Positions 27,782 through 37,697 of a DNA stretch of 64,000 nucleotides are shown piece by piece. The translations under genes and the position numbers were made by a program. The stretch is taken from contig NZ_PVBT01000003.1 in NCBI RefSeq assembly GCF_002980555.1, positions 372,001 to 436,000 on the forward strand. Direction: 5' to 3'. Numbering within the stretch: the stretch's first letter is position 1; the number at the start of each line of letters is the position of its first letter. This DNA is from Phyllobacterium myrsinacearum. GTDB lineage: Bacteria > Pseudomonadota > Alphaproteobacteria > Rhizobiales > Rhizobiaceae. A model generated the notes under the pieces. It was not told the DNA's origin. It did not search any database and saw only the letters and a list, made by a program, of their open reading frames with translations.

Positions 27782-28711
27782 ATGCAAACAAAAACGCTCA
27801 AGATCGGTACACGTGGGAGTGCGCTGGCACTCGTACAAGCCCGTGAGACGCGTGATCGGCTGGTTAAAGCCCATGGCCTGCGCGAAGAGGACATCGAGAT
27901 CGTGGTGATTTCGACCAGCGGCGACCGGATTCAGGATCGTCCGCTGTCGGAGGTTGGCGGCAAGGGGCTGTTCACCCTTGAGATCGAAGAACAGCTGGCG
28001 GATGGCCGCATCGATCTGGCCGTGCACTCCTCCAAGGATATGCCGACCTTCCTGCCCGAGGGCCTGCATCTCTCGGTTTTCCTCGAACGCGAAGATCCGC
28101 GCGATGCCTTCATCGGCCGTACGGTGAGAACGCTGGCGGAATTGCCTTTGGGTGCGGTTGTCGGGTCTGCCTCGCTGCGGCGCCAGGCGCTGATTCTCAA
28201 ATCGCGGCCGGATCTGAAAGTTGTGAACTTTCGCGGCAATGTGGAAACGCGCCTGCGCAAGCTGGCCGATGGTGAGGTAGACGCTACTTTCCTCGCCTAT
28301 GCCGGTCTGCGCCGCCTTGGCCTTGGCGATGCGGCGACTGCGCTGATGGATGTGGCAACCTTTCCACCGGCGCCCGGACAGGGCGCGATCACACTGGAAA
28401 CACGAATCGGCGACGCGCGAATCGATGCGCTGGTCGCGCCGCTCAATCATTTCGCGACGTCAACGGCGCTGGCCTGTGAACGTGCTTTCCTCGGTACGCT
28501 CGATGGTTCGTGCCGCACGCCCATCGCCGGTCTTGCGACGATTTCCGGCAGCATCCTGAAATTTCACGGCATGATCCTGCTGCCGGACGGGACGGAAGCC
28601 CACGAAGTGACTGGCGAAGGCGATGTGGCGGATGCGGCGGCCATCGGGCAAGATGCCGCCGCACGCGTCCGGGCAAAGGCCGGGGCGCATTTCTTTACGG
28701 ATTGGCTCTGA
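27782..28711 (+). CDS. hemC: Porphobilinogen deaminase (hydroxymethylbilane synthase)
   Basis: HemC joins four porphobilinogens into hydroxymethylbilane in heme synthesis. The 309-residue protein has [13 protein letters not shown] at the start, [11 protein letters not shown] and the cofactor-attachment Cys244 in [11 protein letters not shown]. It is the first gene of hemC-hemD-Mic60-hemY; its TGA shares one base with the hemD ATG. Confidence 0.97.
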   Translation: MQTKTLKIGTRGSALALVQARETRDRLVKAHGLREEDIEIVVISTSGDRIQDRPLSEVGGKGLFTLEIEEQLADGRIDLAVHSSKDMPTFLPEGLHLSVFLEREDPRDAFIGRTVRTLAELPLGAVVGSASLRRQALILKSRPDLKVVNFRGNVETRLRKLADGEVDATFLAYAGLRRLGLGDAATALMDVATFPPAPGQGAITLETRIGDARIDALVAPLNHFATSTALACERAFLGTLDGSCRTPIAGLATISGSILKFHGMILLPDGTEAHEVTGEGDVADAAAIGQDAAARVRAKAGAHFFTDWL

Positions 28712-29436
28712 TGGAAAAAACCGTTCTGGTCACACGGCCCCTGCCAGCTGCGACCAGAACCGCCGACCGGCTGCGCGCCCAGGGCTATGTGCCCCTGCTG
28801 TTGCCGCTCACGGAAATCGTTCCCCTCAACCCGGCATCGCCCGAAGGCACGTTCAATGCCCTTGTTGCAACGAGCGCCAATGCGCTGGCCCATGCCAGCG
28901 ATGCGCTGCTTGCGCCGTACCTCCAGCTACCTTGCTTCACCGTAGGCGAAGCAACCGCGGATGCGGCGCGTGCCCGCGGCTTTGAGACAGTGACGACAGG
29001 CGATGGCGATGGAGAATCGCTGGCGCAAACCATTGTCGAAGAATTGTGTTCAGGTGCCTCCATTCTGTACCTGACCGGCCGGGTGCGGTCGCCGGGTTTT
29101 GAACGCGCGGTGGCGAAAGCGGGATTCCCGTGCGCTTCGTTGGCCGTCTACGATACCATTTCAGTCAGTTATACAACTGAGTTTTTGATCAAAACCCTCG
29201 GGTCAAGAAATATTGATTACTGCTTGCTGTATTCGCAGATGAGTTCGGATGTGCTGTCCACTCTGATCAAAGCGGCGAGATTGGCGGAACTCTTTGATAA
29301 GACACTATTTTTATGCCTGTCGCGGCGTATTGCCGATGGTCTCAAGGGCCTCAACGCGCCATCTATTGGGATTGCCCGCCGCCCCGATGAAGACGCGCTG
29401 TTCGACCTCCTGGCGGGGTTGCAGGGCGATGGATGA
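28711..29436 (+). CDS. hemD: Uroporphyrinogen-III synthase
   Basis: HemD cyclises hydroxymethylbilane to uroporphyrinogen III. The 241-residue protein starts [21 protein letters not shown] and has the two-domain pattern, with VATSANALAH, ILYLTGRVRSPGFE and a C-terminal LFLCLSRRIADGL. The sequence is divergent, as usual for this family. The start overlaps the hemC stop (TGATG), which fixes the reading. Bases around 29160-29300 are slightly more AT-rich than their surroundings. Confidence 0.9.
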   Translation: MEKTVLVTRPLPAATRTADRLRAQGYVPLLLPLTEIVPLNPASPEGTFNALVATSANALAHASDALLAPYLQLPCFTVGEATADAARARGFETVTTGDGDGESLAQTIVEELCSGASILYLTGRVRSPGFERAVAKAGFPCASLAVYDTISVSYTTEFLIKTLGSRNIDYCLLYSQMSSDVLSTLIKAARLAELFDKTLFLCLSRRIADGLKGLNAPSIGIARRPDEDALFDLLAGLQGDG

Positions 29437-29502
29437 ACGGCAATCGTCGCTGCATGACGTTTCCGAAGTGGAACTTCCCTGTTAGCTTGGGGTTTCAGTC
29501 AA

Positions 29503-29534
29503 CCCAATTGTTCTGAAGCCCAATTGTTCTGAAG
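29503..29534 (+). repeat. Perfect 16-bp tandem duplication
   Basis: CCCAATTGTTCTGAAG occurs twice head to tail (29503-29518 and 29519-29534) with no mismatch. The second copy ends in GAAG, which joins AGAG to form the ribosome-binding region of the next gene. This looks like a recent duplication. Confidence 0.95.
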
Positions 29535-29543
29535 AGAGTGTCC

Positions 29544-30878
29544 ATGGCCAAATCATCCGTTCCCCGTCATTCCAAATCAGCCCGGAAGCCTGTGACGATA
29601 GAACTGGAGCCATCGGACATTGTGAAGAGTACACCGGCCAGCACGAATGTGCCGCAGCCTGAACCTGTCGGCTTCAGCCCGAAGACCGACGCCAAGCCGC
29701 AGCCGCCGAAGGACGAGCCGGTCAAAGCCGCTTCTGCAGGCAATGCGGAGAAGCCCAACACAGACAATACATCGCAGCAAAGCCCGTCGTTTGGCCGGTC
29801 GCCATCTGCCGAAGCGCCGAAACAGGCAGCATCTGCATCTGCTGTCGTGCCGCCGAAGACGGGTGATCCGCTCGGGCGTTTAACGTCCGGTCTCATCGGC
29901 GGCGTGGTGGCTCTGCTTGGCGCTGCGACCCTGCAATGGGCCGGGGTGTTGCCATCGCCCAAGGCTGACCTCTCCGCCGTCGAGCAGCAGATTGCCGAAT
30001 TGCGTGCGGCCGCTCCGGCGAAAGCCAGTCTTGATGAAGGCGCGCAAGTGGCATTGAATGGCGCGGTGGAAAACGCCAAGCAGGCTCTGGGTCAGGTGTC
30101 CGGCATTGCCGCTGACGTAAAAACCCTGAAGCAAACCCTGGCGGACGCCCAGACAAAGGCTGCAAGCGCCGGTGGTGCTGTTGATACCAGTGCTATCGAT
30201 GCGCGTATCGCATCGCTTGAGACGCAATTGACCGCCAGCCAGCAGAAAGTGGAGCAGGCTGCCGGTGCACTTGCGGGGGAAGCGCAGGCGTCAGCGGCTT
30301 TGCAGACGCGGCTCGATGCGCTTGAGACCAAAGTGCAGGACAATGCGGGACAGAACACCATGGCGCTGGCCATCGCCGCCACCGGCCTGAAGTCGGCGAT
30401 TGACCGGGGCGGGCCTTTTGCGGCGGAGCTTGATACATATCTTGCTGTCGCGCCGGCCTCTGCCGATGCCGAGGGGTTGCGCTCCGCCGCTTCGGCCGGT
30501 GTTCCGACCGTCAGCATGCTGGCGAGCCAGTTCGGCGACGTGGCGACGAAAATCATTGCGACAACGCGCAAGGTTGACCCGAATGCGGGTATTGTCGACC
30601 GGCTGTGGGCGAGCGCCAGCGGCCTTGTCGAATCGCGTCCGGTGGGCCTCGTCGAAGGCGAAGGTGTCGATGCCATCACTGCGCGCATAGAGGCGCATCT
30701 CAACGGCGGCGACTTGCCAGCCGCCATTGCCGAATGGGACAGGCTGCCCGAAACGGCCAAAGCCGTCTCGGCCGATTTCGCCAATGCCATGCGCGCCCGG
30801 CAGAAGGCCGGCGATATCGTTTCCAAGGCGCTCTCCAACGCGTTGACCGGCATGAAGACGCCGGCTGCGGCGCAGTGA
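29544..30878 (+). CDS. Alphaproteobacterial Mic60/mitofilin-like protein (COG4223)
   Basis: This 444-residue protein has a Pro/Ala/Lys-rich cytoplasmic N-terminus, one membrane helix at about 114-136 (TSGLIGGVVALLGAATLQWAG), a long coiled-coil region (about 145-300) and a C-terminal mitofilin-like domain (about 310-440). Bacterial Mic60 shapes inner-membrane folds and contacts outer-membrane proteins. Position between hemD and hemY is typical for alphaproteobacteria. The ATG at 29544 is preferred over the GTG at 29538. A 16-bp tandem repeat lies directly upstream. Confidence 0.85.
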   Translation: MAKSSVPRHSKSARKPVTIELEPSDIVKSTPASTNVPQPEPVGFSPKTDAKPQPPKDEPVKAASAGNAEKPNTDNTSQQSPSFGRSPSAEAPKQAASASAVVPPKTGDPLGRLTSGLIGGVVALLGAATLQWAGVLPSPKADLSAVEQQIAELRAAAPAKASLDEGAQVALNGAVENAKQALGQVSGIAADVKTLKQTLADAQTKAASAGGAVDTSAIDARIASLETQLTASQQKVEQAAGALAGEAQASAALQTRLDALETKVQDNAGQNTMALAIAATGLKSAIDRGGPFAAELDTYLAVAPASADAEGLRSAASAGVPTVSMLASQFGDVATKIIATTRKVDPNAGIVDRLWASASGLVESRPVGLVEGEGVDAITARIEAHLNGGDLPAAIAEWDRLPETAKAVSADFANAMRARQKAGDIVSKALSNALTGMKTPAAAQ

Positions 30879-30891
30879 GGGAAAGACGATC

Positions 30892-32577
30892 ATGATCAAA
30901 GTCCTGTCCTTCCTCATCGTCGTTCTCGTGCTCGGGTTTGGTTTTGCATGGCTGGCCGACCGGCCGGGCGATCTCGTCGTCACCCTCGCCGGGATGCAGC
31001 ACAAGGTCAGCCTCATGGTGGCCGCATCCGCCATCGTGGCGCTTGTGGCCGCTGTCATGCTTGTCTGGTGGATCATCAAGAGCGTCATTGGGTCTCCCTA
31101 TGCCCTGCGCCGCCATTTCCGCGCCCGCAAGCGTGATCGCGGCTATCAGTCCCTGTCCACCGGTCTGATTGCAGCGGGTGCAGGAGACGGGCAGACGGCC
31201 CGGCGCATGATCAAGCAGGCGGAAAAACTGCTCAATGTCGACCAGGAGCCGCTGATCAAGCTTCTGGACGCACAGGCAGCCATGCTGGAAGGCCGTTCGG
31301 ATGATGCGCGGGCGAAATTCCAGGCGATGCTGGATGACCCGGAGACGAAGCTGCTCGGCCTGCGCGGGCTTTATCTTGAAGCGCAACGCCTTGGTGCGCG
31401 GGAAGCGTCGCTGCAATATGCCGAACAGGCGGCGTTTCTGGCACCCAACGTCGAATGGGCGGCCACGGCGGCTCTCGGGCAAAAGACAGCCCATGGCGAT
31501 TGGGATGGCGCTCTGGAACTGCTGGAGAAGCAGAAATCCACCAAGCAGATCGACAAGGATACGGCAAAGCGTGAACGCGCTGTTCTCCTGACTGCCAAGG
31601 CGATCGATACATTCGAAAGCGATCCGGCGGGATCGAAACCCATTGCCATCGAGGCGAACAAGCTTGCGCCGGATCTGATCCCGGCCGCCATCATCGCCGC
31701 CAAAGTGCTGTTCCAGCAGGGTGACCTGCGCAAGGGGTCGAAAATCCTGGAGCATGTGTGGAAGAAACAGCCGCATCCGGAAGTGGCGGAAACCTATGTG
31801 CATGCGCGCCTGGGGGATTCGGTGTTCGACCGCTTGAAGCGCGCCCGCAACCTGGCTTCGCTCTATCCGCACCATGCGGAATCGAACCTTGCCATTGCCC
31901 ATGCGGCGCTGGCCGCGGGCGAATTGAAGGAAGCGCGCGAGGCTGCCGAGACCGTGTTGCGCACGGCCCCGCGCGAAAGCGCCTATCTGCTGCTGGCCGA
32001 TATCGAGGAGGCGCAAACGGGCGATCAGGGCCGCGTGCGCCAGTGGCTGTCGCGGGCCGTCAAGGCGCCCCGCGACCCTGCCTGGACCGCCGACGGCTAT
32101 GTTTCGGAGCGCTGGGCGCCCGCTTCACCGGTCACCGGCAAGCTGAACGCGTTCGAGTGGAAGGTTCCTGTCGAGCAATTGGGAACAATGATCGATGCGC
32201 GGGATGATTTTGACAGTGCGCTGGCCGCCAAACCTGTCCAGCTCGCACCCCGGCGCGAACCTGCAGAACCCTTGATCCCGGCAAAGTCCGTGGTGGTGCC
32301 TGCGGAAAGGCCCGCGGCACGGGTTGTTGAAGCGGATGGCTATATTGCGGATGCGGAAATCGTACCGGCGGAGCCTGCGGTGAAGCCCGTGGCGGCAAAA
32401 CCGGAAGAGCCGCATGCCCATGAACGCATTGCGTCCGTCCTGCCATCCCTGGCGGAAACGGCGCCTGCCGCGGTGCAGCGCGAGGAAGAAAAACTGGTCA
32501 TTCCGGTGCCGGATGACCCGGGCGTGCAACGGGATGACGAGGAGGACCGGCCCAACAAGAAGTTCCGTCTCTTCTAG
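30892..32577 (+). CDS. hemY: HemY-like membrane TPR protein
   Basis: This 561-residue protein has two N-terminal membrane helices (about 3-22 and 40-62), then HFRARKRDRGYQSLSTGLIAAGAGD, the HemY signature, and TPR-like helical repeats to about residue 400. The last 130 residues are Pro/Ala/Glu-rich and longer than in enteric HemY. It is not protoporphyrinogen oxidase despite the shared gene name; its role near heme synthesis is unclear. It starts 14 bases after Mic60. Confidence 0.85.
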   Translation: MIKVLSFLIVVLVLGFGFAWLADRPGDLVVTLAGMQHKVSLMVAASAIVALVAAVMLVWWIIKSVIGSPYALRRHFRARKRDRGYQSLSTGLIAAGAGDGQTARRMIKQAEKLLNVDQEPLIKLLDAQAAMLEGRSDDARAKFQAMLDDPETKLLGLRGLYLEAQRLGAREASLQYAEQAAFLAPNVEWAATAALGQKTAHGDWDGALELLEKQKSTKQIDKDTAKRERAVLLTAKAIDTFESDPAGSKPIAIEANKLAPDLIPAAIIAAKVLFQQGDLRKGSKILEHVWKKQPHPEVAETYVHARLGDSVFDRLKRARNLASLYPHHAESNLAIAHAALAAGELKEAREAAETVLRTAPRESAYLLLADIEEAQTGDQGRVRQWLSRAVKAPRDPAWTADGYVSERWAPASPVTGKLNAFEWKVPVEQLGTMIDARDDFDSALAAKPVQLAPRREPAEPLIPAKSVVVPAERPAARVVEADGYIADAEIVPAEPAVKPVAAKPEEPHAHERIASVLPSLAETAPAAVQREEEKLVIPVPDDPGVQRDDEEDRPNKKFRLF

Positions 32578-32741
32578 AAGAGCTTTTCCGGTCCAGATGG
32601 CCGGAACTGCCCTGGTGTGTCGATCCTAACACATTAATTTCAATAGCGGTCTTTGCGGCAAGATGCACAATGACAGGGCCCTGTCAGCCAAGCTATCAGT
32701 TGATTCGGGTCATTGATAACAACGCTGAGAGATCTGTTTTG

Positions 32742-33218
32742 ATGCTGGACCGCCTTGTCACCTTCTTCAAAGCTTTGCCGTCGGGCGAAAGCGGGAAAGG
32801 CCATTTTTCGAGGAACGATCCGCGCCTTGCGGCGGCCGCGCTGATGTTTCATGTTATGGATGCGGACGGAGAGCGGCGCAAGGTGGAGCGCAAGCGCCTG
32901 TCGCAGCTGATTTCCGAGGCCTACGGGCTCAAGGGCGAGGCGCTGAAGCGCCTGCTGGAGGACAGTGAGCAGGCGGATCAAGAAGCCGTCGATCTCTACA
33001 GCTTTACCAGCGTGCTCAAACGCAATCTTGACGAAGCGGCGCGCATTCACTTCATTGAACTGATGTGGGACGTGGTTTTTGCCGATGGTTCCGCGCATGA
33101 GCTGGAAGAAAATGTTGTCTGGCGGGTTGCGGAACTGATCGGAGTCTCGTCCCGTGACCGGGTCACGATGAAACAGAAGGCAGCCCTTCGCGCCAAGCAG
33201 GCGGTGCAAGAGGAATAG
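32742..33218 (+). CDS. TerB-like family protein
   Basis: This 158-residue soluble protein is helical and matches the TerB/tellurite-resistance domain: DPRLAAAALMFHVMDADGERRKVERKRLSQL, then ELMWDVVFADGSAHELEENVVWRVAELIGV, both with acidic metal-binding DADG/ADGS loops. TerB domains are thought to bind divalent metal near membranes; the exact function is unknown. The ATG at 32742 follows GAGAG; an earlier in-frame ATG at 32670 has no such site. Confidence 0.75.
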   Translation: MLDRLVTFFKALPSGESGKGHFSRNDPRLAAAALMFHVMDADGERRKVERKRLSQLISEAYGLKGEALKRLLEDSEQADQEAVDLYSFTSVLKRNLDEAARIHFIELMWDVVFADGSAHELEENVVWRVAELIGVSSRDRVTMKQKAALRAKQAVQEE

Positions 33219-33228
33219 GATCAGAAGC

Positions 33229-33963
33229 ATGTTCCAGACAGACTGGATGGAGAACAGGCAAGTGAAGCGCCCGAAAATCCTCACGGTACTGCATCAGGAA
33301 CGTTCAAGCCCCGGCCGTGTCGGCCAGCTGCTGCTGCAGTCCGGCTTTGATCTGGATATCCGCCGTCCGCCGCTGGGTGACGGCCTGCCCGAAACGCTGG
33401 AGGATCATGCGGGCGCTGTCATTTTTGGTGGCCCCATGAGCGCCAATGATCCCGATGAATTCGTTGACCGGGAAACCGACTGGCTGTCCGTGCCGCTGGC
33501 GGAAAACAAGCCGTTTCTCGGCATTTGCCTTGGTGCGCAGATGCTCGCCAAGCATCTTGGCGGCACGGTGGGGCCGCATCCGGAAGGACTGGTCGAAATC
33601 GGCTGGTACGAACTGGAAGCCACCGAGGCCGGCAAGGCCCTCATGGACTGGCCGTCCATGGTGTATCATTTTCATCGCGAGGGCTTTGGCCTGCCGCGCA
33701 GCGCCACCCTTCTGGCAACCGCCAAGGCTTACCACAACCAGGCCTTCCGCTATGGCGAGAATGCCTGGGGTGTGCAGTTCCACGCGGAATTGACCCGTGC
33801 CATGATGCAACGCTGGGTCGTGCGCGGTTCGGAACGCTTCACGATGAACAATGCCCAGCCGGGGCGCGAGCACCTGGAGGGCCGCCTGGTTTACGATGCG
33901 GTGCTGAAAGCCTGGCTTCAGCGCTTCCTCGGTACGATCTTCGGCGCGCCGGTTCCGGCTTAG
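33229..33963 (+). CDS. Class I glutamine amidotransferase-like protein
   Basis: This 244-residue protein has the class I amidotransferase triad: nucleophile Cys100 in FLGICLGAQML, and His185 and Glu187 in WGVQFHAEL. The oxyanion-loop VIFGGPMS is also present. It is a free-standing domain of the GMP-synthase-like (COG0518) type, not attached to a synthetase domain. The substrate is unknown. It lies ten bases after the TerB-like gene and converges on the MFS transporter, with a five-base gap. Confidence 0.85.
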   Translation: MFQTDWMENRQVKRPKILTVLHQERSSPGRVGQLLLQSGFDLDIRRPPLGDGLPETLEDHAGAVIFGGPMSANDPDEFVDRETDWLSVPLAENKPFLGICLGAQMLAKHLGGTVGPHPEGLVEIGWYELEATEAGKALMDWPSMVYHFHREGFGLPRSATLLATAKAYHNQAFRYGENAWGVQFHAELTRAMMQRWVVRGSERFTMNNAQPGREHLEGRLVYDAVLKAWLQRFLGTIFGAPVPA

Positions 33964-33968
33964 GCCGT

Positions 33969-35210
33969 CTACGTCCGGCCCTGCAGGTTGCGTGCTTTGC
34001 GCAATTGCGGAAACCAGTAAGCCCACAGGCCTGCCACGGCAATGGTGCCGACGCCGCCAAAGACCACGGCAGGGATGGTGCCGATCAGCGATGCCATGAT
34101 ACCGGCCCGGAATTCACCCAGTTCGTTCGACGCACCGACAAAGACCATGTTGACCGCATTGACGCGGCCGCGGACGTGGTCTGGCGTCCAGAGCTGCAGC
34201 AGCGTTTCCCGGATGTAGACGCTGATCATGTCGGCGGCGCCCATGAAGGCCAGCAGGGCGATGGAGAGCCATGCAAGGTTGGATACGCCGAACATGATGG
34301 TAAGCAAGCCGAACAGCGCGACAAACAGGAACATGATCATGCCGGCATGGTCGCGGATGGGATGACCGGCCAGCCAGAGGGCGGTCAGAATGGCGCCGAT
34401 ACCGGGCGCTGCCCGCAACATGCCAAGTCCCCAGGGGCCAAGCTGCAGGATGTCCCGGGCATAGACCGGCAGGAGCGCCACGGCGCCGCCGAGCAAGACG
34501 GCAAACAGATCGAGCGAAATCGCGCCGAGAACGACTTTTTCTTTCCAGATGTAGTGGAAGCCTGCCAGCAGTGTCTGCAGTGATTTTTTCTCGCTGAGCG
34601 TGTGCTGGGCGGGTTTGGGGATGGAGAAAATGCAGATCGTGGCGGCAGCCAGCAGGATTGTCGCGATGCTGTAGGCGATGGCGGGCGACAGGCCGTAGAG
34701 CAGGCCGCCGGCAACCGGGCCGACGATCGTGGCGATCTGCCAGGCGGAGGAGTTCCACGATACCGCATTCGAAAATACTTCCGTGGGAACCAGATTGACA
34801 ACCAGCGAGGCGGAAGCCGGCCCAAGAAAGGCGCGTCCCACGCCGAAACCGGCGAGAATGGCAAAGACGGTGAGCGGGGTGAATGTATGGGTGAGGGTCA
34901 GCAGCAACAGCAACGCCGCGCAGATCACTTCCGCACCCAGTGCGAGCCCCATGATGAAGCGGCGGCCGAACCGGTCTGCGGCGGCACCGGTGACGAGAAC
35001 CAGCAGAAGCGAGGGCGCGAACTGGACGAGGCCGACAAGGCCAAGATCAAAGGGGTCGCGCGTCAGATCGTAAATCTGCCAGCCAACCGACACGCTGATG
35101 ATCTGGATGGCGAAGGAGCCGAAGAAGCGTGCCAGCCAGTATCGGGTGAAGGAGGAATGACGGAAGGCGGCATAGCGATCATGCGCCGCGTTCGTTTCTG
35201 AGAGGGACAT
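33969..35210 (-). CDS. MFS transporter
   Basis: This 413-residue membrane protein has about eleven to twelve helices. GAAADRFGRRFIMGLA is the loop 2-3 motif of the major facilitator superfamily. It resembles the Bcr/enterobactin-exporter-like group (DHA3/EntS type), which exports drugs or siderophores. The substrate cannot be told. Only a weak ribosome site precedes the ATG. It is likely a single-gene unit. Confidence 0.85.
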   Translation of the reverse strand: MSLSETNAAHDRYAAFRHSSFTRYWLARFFGSFAIQIISVSVGWQIYDLTRDPFDLGLVGLVQFAPSLLLVLVTGAAADRFGRRFIMGLALGAEVICAALLLLLTLTHTFTPLTVFAILAGFGVGRAFLGPASASLVVNLVPTEVFSNAVSWNSSAWQIATIVGPVAGGLLYGLSPAIAYSIATILLAAATICIFSIPKPAQHTLSEKKSLQTLLAGFHYIWKEKVVLGAISLDLFAVLLGGAVALLPVYARDILQLGPWGLGMLRAAPGIGAILTALWLAGHPIRDHAGMIMFLFVALFGLLTIMFGVSNLAWLSIALLAFMGAADMISVYIRETLLQLWTPDHVRGRVNAVNMVFVGASNELGEFRAGIMASLIGTIPAVVFGGVGTIAVAGLWAYWFPQLRKARNLQGRT

Positions 35211-35308
35211 TGCGATGAAAGGCTCCGGAATCTGGAGATCTCTTCTAGAACAAATCCGGTCAAAGGGGGATCAATAAATATGAATTATTATATCGTTTCG
35301 GCAGGGCG

Positions 35309-35337
35309 AAAAAATGGGCCGGATCAACCGGCCCAAA
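35309..35337 (-). terminator. Rho-independent terminator of aqpZ
   Basis: TGGGCCGG (35315-35322) and CCGGCCCA (35328-35335) form an 8-bp stem with a five-base loop. On the minus strand it is followed by six T (A-run at 35309-35314). It lies just after the aqpZ stop. Confidence 0.9.
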
Positions 35338-35361
35338 ATCAGGTGTGAAAGGATCGGGAAC

Positions 35362-36051
35362 TCACTCCTTGCCGAGAAGGACCTTCCAGATGGTCGCACC
35401 GACAACGGCGCCGACCAGGGGAGCCACCCAGAAGAGCCACAACTGGCTGAGCGCCGCTGTCTGGGCAAACAGGGCCACGCCCGTGGAGCGTGCCGGATTG
35501 ACGGATGTATTCGTCACCGGAATCGATACCAGATGGATCAAGGTCAGCCCCAGACCAATCGCGATGGGCGCAAAGCCTGCCGGAACCGAAGATGACGTTG
35601 CCCCAAGGATGATGATGATGAAGAAGGCGGTCAGAACCACTTCCGTAACCAGGGCGGCGGTCAGTCCAAAGCCGCCTGGAGAAAGTTCAGCATAACCATT
35701 GGAAGCAAAGCCTTTGACGCCGGCGAAATCCGCCTTACCCGAAGCGATCAGATAAAGCACGGCCGCCGCCGCGATAGCGCCGATAACCTGCGCGATCCAG
35801 TAGGGAATGAGATCCTTGACATCGAACCGTCCCGCCACGGCAAGGCCAAGCGAAACGGCGGGATTGAAGTGGCCGCCGGAAATACCGCCGACCGCATAGG
35901 CCATGGTAAGAACCGTAAGACCAAACGCAAACGCAACACCAAGAAAGCCGATGCCTGTGCCCGGAAATGCGGCGGCCAGAACGGCACTGCCGCACCCGCC
36001 AAGAACGAGCCAGAATGTACCGAAAAATTCGGCTGACAGTTTATTGAGCAT
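35362..36051 (-). CDS. aqpZ: Aquaporin Z
   Basis: This 229-residue channel has six membrane helices and the two half-helix motifs GGHFNPAVS and NTSVNPARS. The arginine of the selectivity filter is in the second motif. Length and motifs fit the water-specific AqpZ rather than the longer glycerol facilitators. GGGGG precedes the ATG. It is divergent from yggT and ends at a terminator. Confidence 0.95.
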   Translation of the reverse strand: MLNKLSAEFFGTFWLVLGGCGSAVLAAAFPGTGIGFLGVAFAFGLTVLTMAYAVGGISGGHFNPAVSLGLAVAGRFDVKDLIPYWIAQVIGAIAAAAVLYLIASGKADFAGVKGFASNGYAELSPGGFGLTAALVTEVVLTAFFIIIILGATSSSVPAGFAPIAIGLGLTLIHLVSIPVTNTSVNPARSTGVALFAQTAALSQLWLFWVAPLVGAVVGATIWKVLLGKE

Positions 36052-36309
36052 GAAAACCCCCTAGATAATTGCTTGCCGGAACTGCCCGACTCACAACTAG
36101 AAGTTAATCTTGTTTGGCAAATTCAACAATAACGTTCAATTGTATAGTGATGAATACGGTTGTTCCGCCGCTGGGCTGCGCCGTTTGACACGGAAATACT
36201 TGGCGGCTGGAATGGAGCGGTGCATCTGGTTTCGCCGTGGGGGAAGCTGCTGCCCCTTGCCCGAAAGCGCGCCAATCGCTACATGTCGCGTGACTATCAG
36301 GAGAAACCC

Positions 36310-36600
36310 ATGCTCGCCCTTCTCGAAACCATCAATCTGGCGCTGACGCTCTATTCCTACATCATCATTGCCAGCGCAATTTTCTCATGGCTCCATGCGT
36401 TCAACGTGATCAATTCAAGCAATCACTTTGTCGCGTCGATTGGTGAATTTCTGTATCGTGTGACGGAACCGGCGCTGCGTCCCATACGCAGGTTTATTCC
36501 TGATCTGGGCGGCATCGATATTTCACCGATCATCCTGCTCCTGATCATTTTCTTCCTTCAGCGGTTTCTCGCAACGACGATTGCGCCAGCGCTGCTCTAA
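36310..36600 (+). CDS. YggT family membrane protein
   Basis: This 96-residue protein has two membrane helices (about 3-25 and 67-88) around a loop with [24 protein letters not shown], the YggT signature. The family is linked to cell-envelope or osmotic functions without a known reaction. AGGAGA precedes the ATG at 36310; open frame further upstream is not conserved-looking. A yggU-type gene follows nine bases downstream, a common pairing. Confidence 0.9.
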   Translation: MLALLETINLALTLYSYIIIASAIFSWLHAFNVINSSNHFVASIGEFLYRVTEPALRPIRRFIPDLGGIDISPIILLLIIFFLQRFLATTIAPALL

Positions 36601-36609
36601 GTCAGCGCC

Positions 36610-36939
36610 TTGGCTTTGCGCGGGGTATTCTTTCGCAAAGAGCGCAACGGCGTCACGCTCTTTGTCCGGCTGACGCCAAAGTCAGCCAAAGACGCGGTGG
36701 AGGGTGTCGAAGCGACGGATGATGGCAGGGCACATCTGAAAGCGCGTGTGCGGGCAGTGCCGGAAGACGGAAAGGCCAATGCGGCGCTGGAGAAGCTGCT
36801 GGCGCAATGGCTTGGCGTTGCAGCGCGGGATGTTTCCATTGGCGCAGGCGCCACATCACGGCTGAAGCAGGTGAAGATTTCGGGCGATCCTGAGGCGCTC
36901 GCATCGAAGCTTGCGCGGCTGGGATCGCCCGACGAATAA
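36610..36939 (+). CDS. DUF167 (YggU-like) protein
   Basis: This protein of about 109 residues has the DUF167 core: GVTLFVRLTPKSAKDAVEGVE, KARVRAVPEDGKANAALEKLLA, then a C-terminal GATSRLKQVKISGD. No function is known. The start is uncertain: TTG codons at 36610 and 36616 both fit, and neither has a clear ribosome site, so translation may be coupled to yggT. Its stop lies directly against the stop of the converging ppa gene. Confidence 0.85.
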   Translation: MALRGVFFRKERNGVTLFVRLTPKSAKDAVEGVEATDDGRAHLKARVRAVPEDGKANAALEKLLAQWLGVAARDVSIGAGATSRLKQVKISGDPEALASKLARLGSPDE

Positions 36940-37476
36940 TCAGGCCTTCTTGGCGTTGTGACGCTCGATGGCTTCAGTGATCAGCTTGCGGGCTGCATCT
37001 TCATCGCCCCAGTCGCCGATCTTCACCCACTTGCCGGGTTCCAGATCCTTGTAGTGTTCGAAGAAATGCTGGATCTGCTTCAAGGTGATGTCGGGCAGGT
37101 CCGTGTAGTTATGGACCTTCTCGTAACGCAGTGTCAGGTGCGGCGACGGCACAGCGATGATCTTTTCATCCTGGCCCTTGTTGTCTTCCATCACCAGCAC
37201 GCCGATGGGGCGTACATTGATCACGCTGGTGGGCATCAAGGCACGGGTGTTGCAGATCAGCACGTCGATCGGATCACCATCGTCCGACAGGGTGTGCGGC
37301 ACGAAACCGTAATTGCCTGGATAGGTCATCGGGGTATGCAGGAACCGGTCGACAAACAGGGCGCCGGAATCCTTGTCGAGTTCGTATTTGATCGGCTGGC
37401 CGCCGACTGGAACCTCGATGATTACGTTGACATCTTCAGGAGGATTATTGCCGACCGAAATGGCATCAATGCGCAT
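36940..37476 (-). CDS. ppa: Inorganic pyrophosphatase
   Basis: This 178-residue family I pyrophosphatase hydrolyses pyrophosphate released by biosynthesis. Key motifs are [38 protein letters not shown] (the metal-binding DxDxxD loop) and [20 protein letters not shown]. The length is normal. It is monocistronic by layout, with convergent DUF167 on its left. Confidence 0.97.
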   Translation of the reverse strand: MRIDAISVGNNPPEDVNVIIEVPVGGQPIKYELDKDSGALFVDRFLHTPMTYPGNYGFVPHTLSDDGDPIDVLICNTRALMPTSVINVRPIGVLVMEDNKGQDEKIIAVPSPHLTLRYEKVHNYTDLPDITLKQIQHFFEHYKDLEPGKWVKIGDWGDEDAARKLITEAIERHNAKKA

Positions 37477-37697
37477 ATTTTCAGAGTCCTTGTTGGTTTG
37501 GGAGTGCTGTAAAGATTTTTATGGCCTGGCGCAAGAATTGCATCGCATATCTACGTCCCGAAAATGCGGGAACAGGCTGAATTGACCGGAAGAAGCGCCG
37601 GCAAGGCCATGCAATGGCAGGCAAAACGACACATATTGCGTTTCAAAATGATGGGACAACCCATCACCGCGCAGGTGGAAAAAAGCATGTCAGGCAG
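37477..37697 (-). other. Intergenic stretch ppa-acetyltransferase
   Basis: No gene, RNA or clear terminator was seen here. The ppa promoter should lie in its first 100 bases, but no confident -35/-10 pair stands out. Confidence 0.3.
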
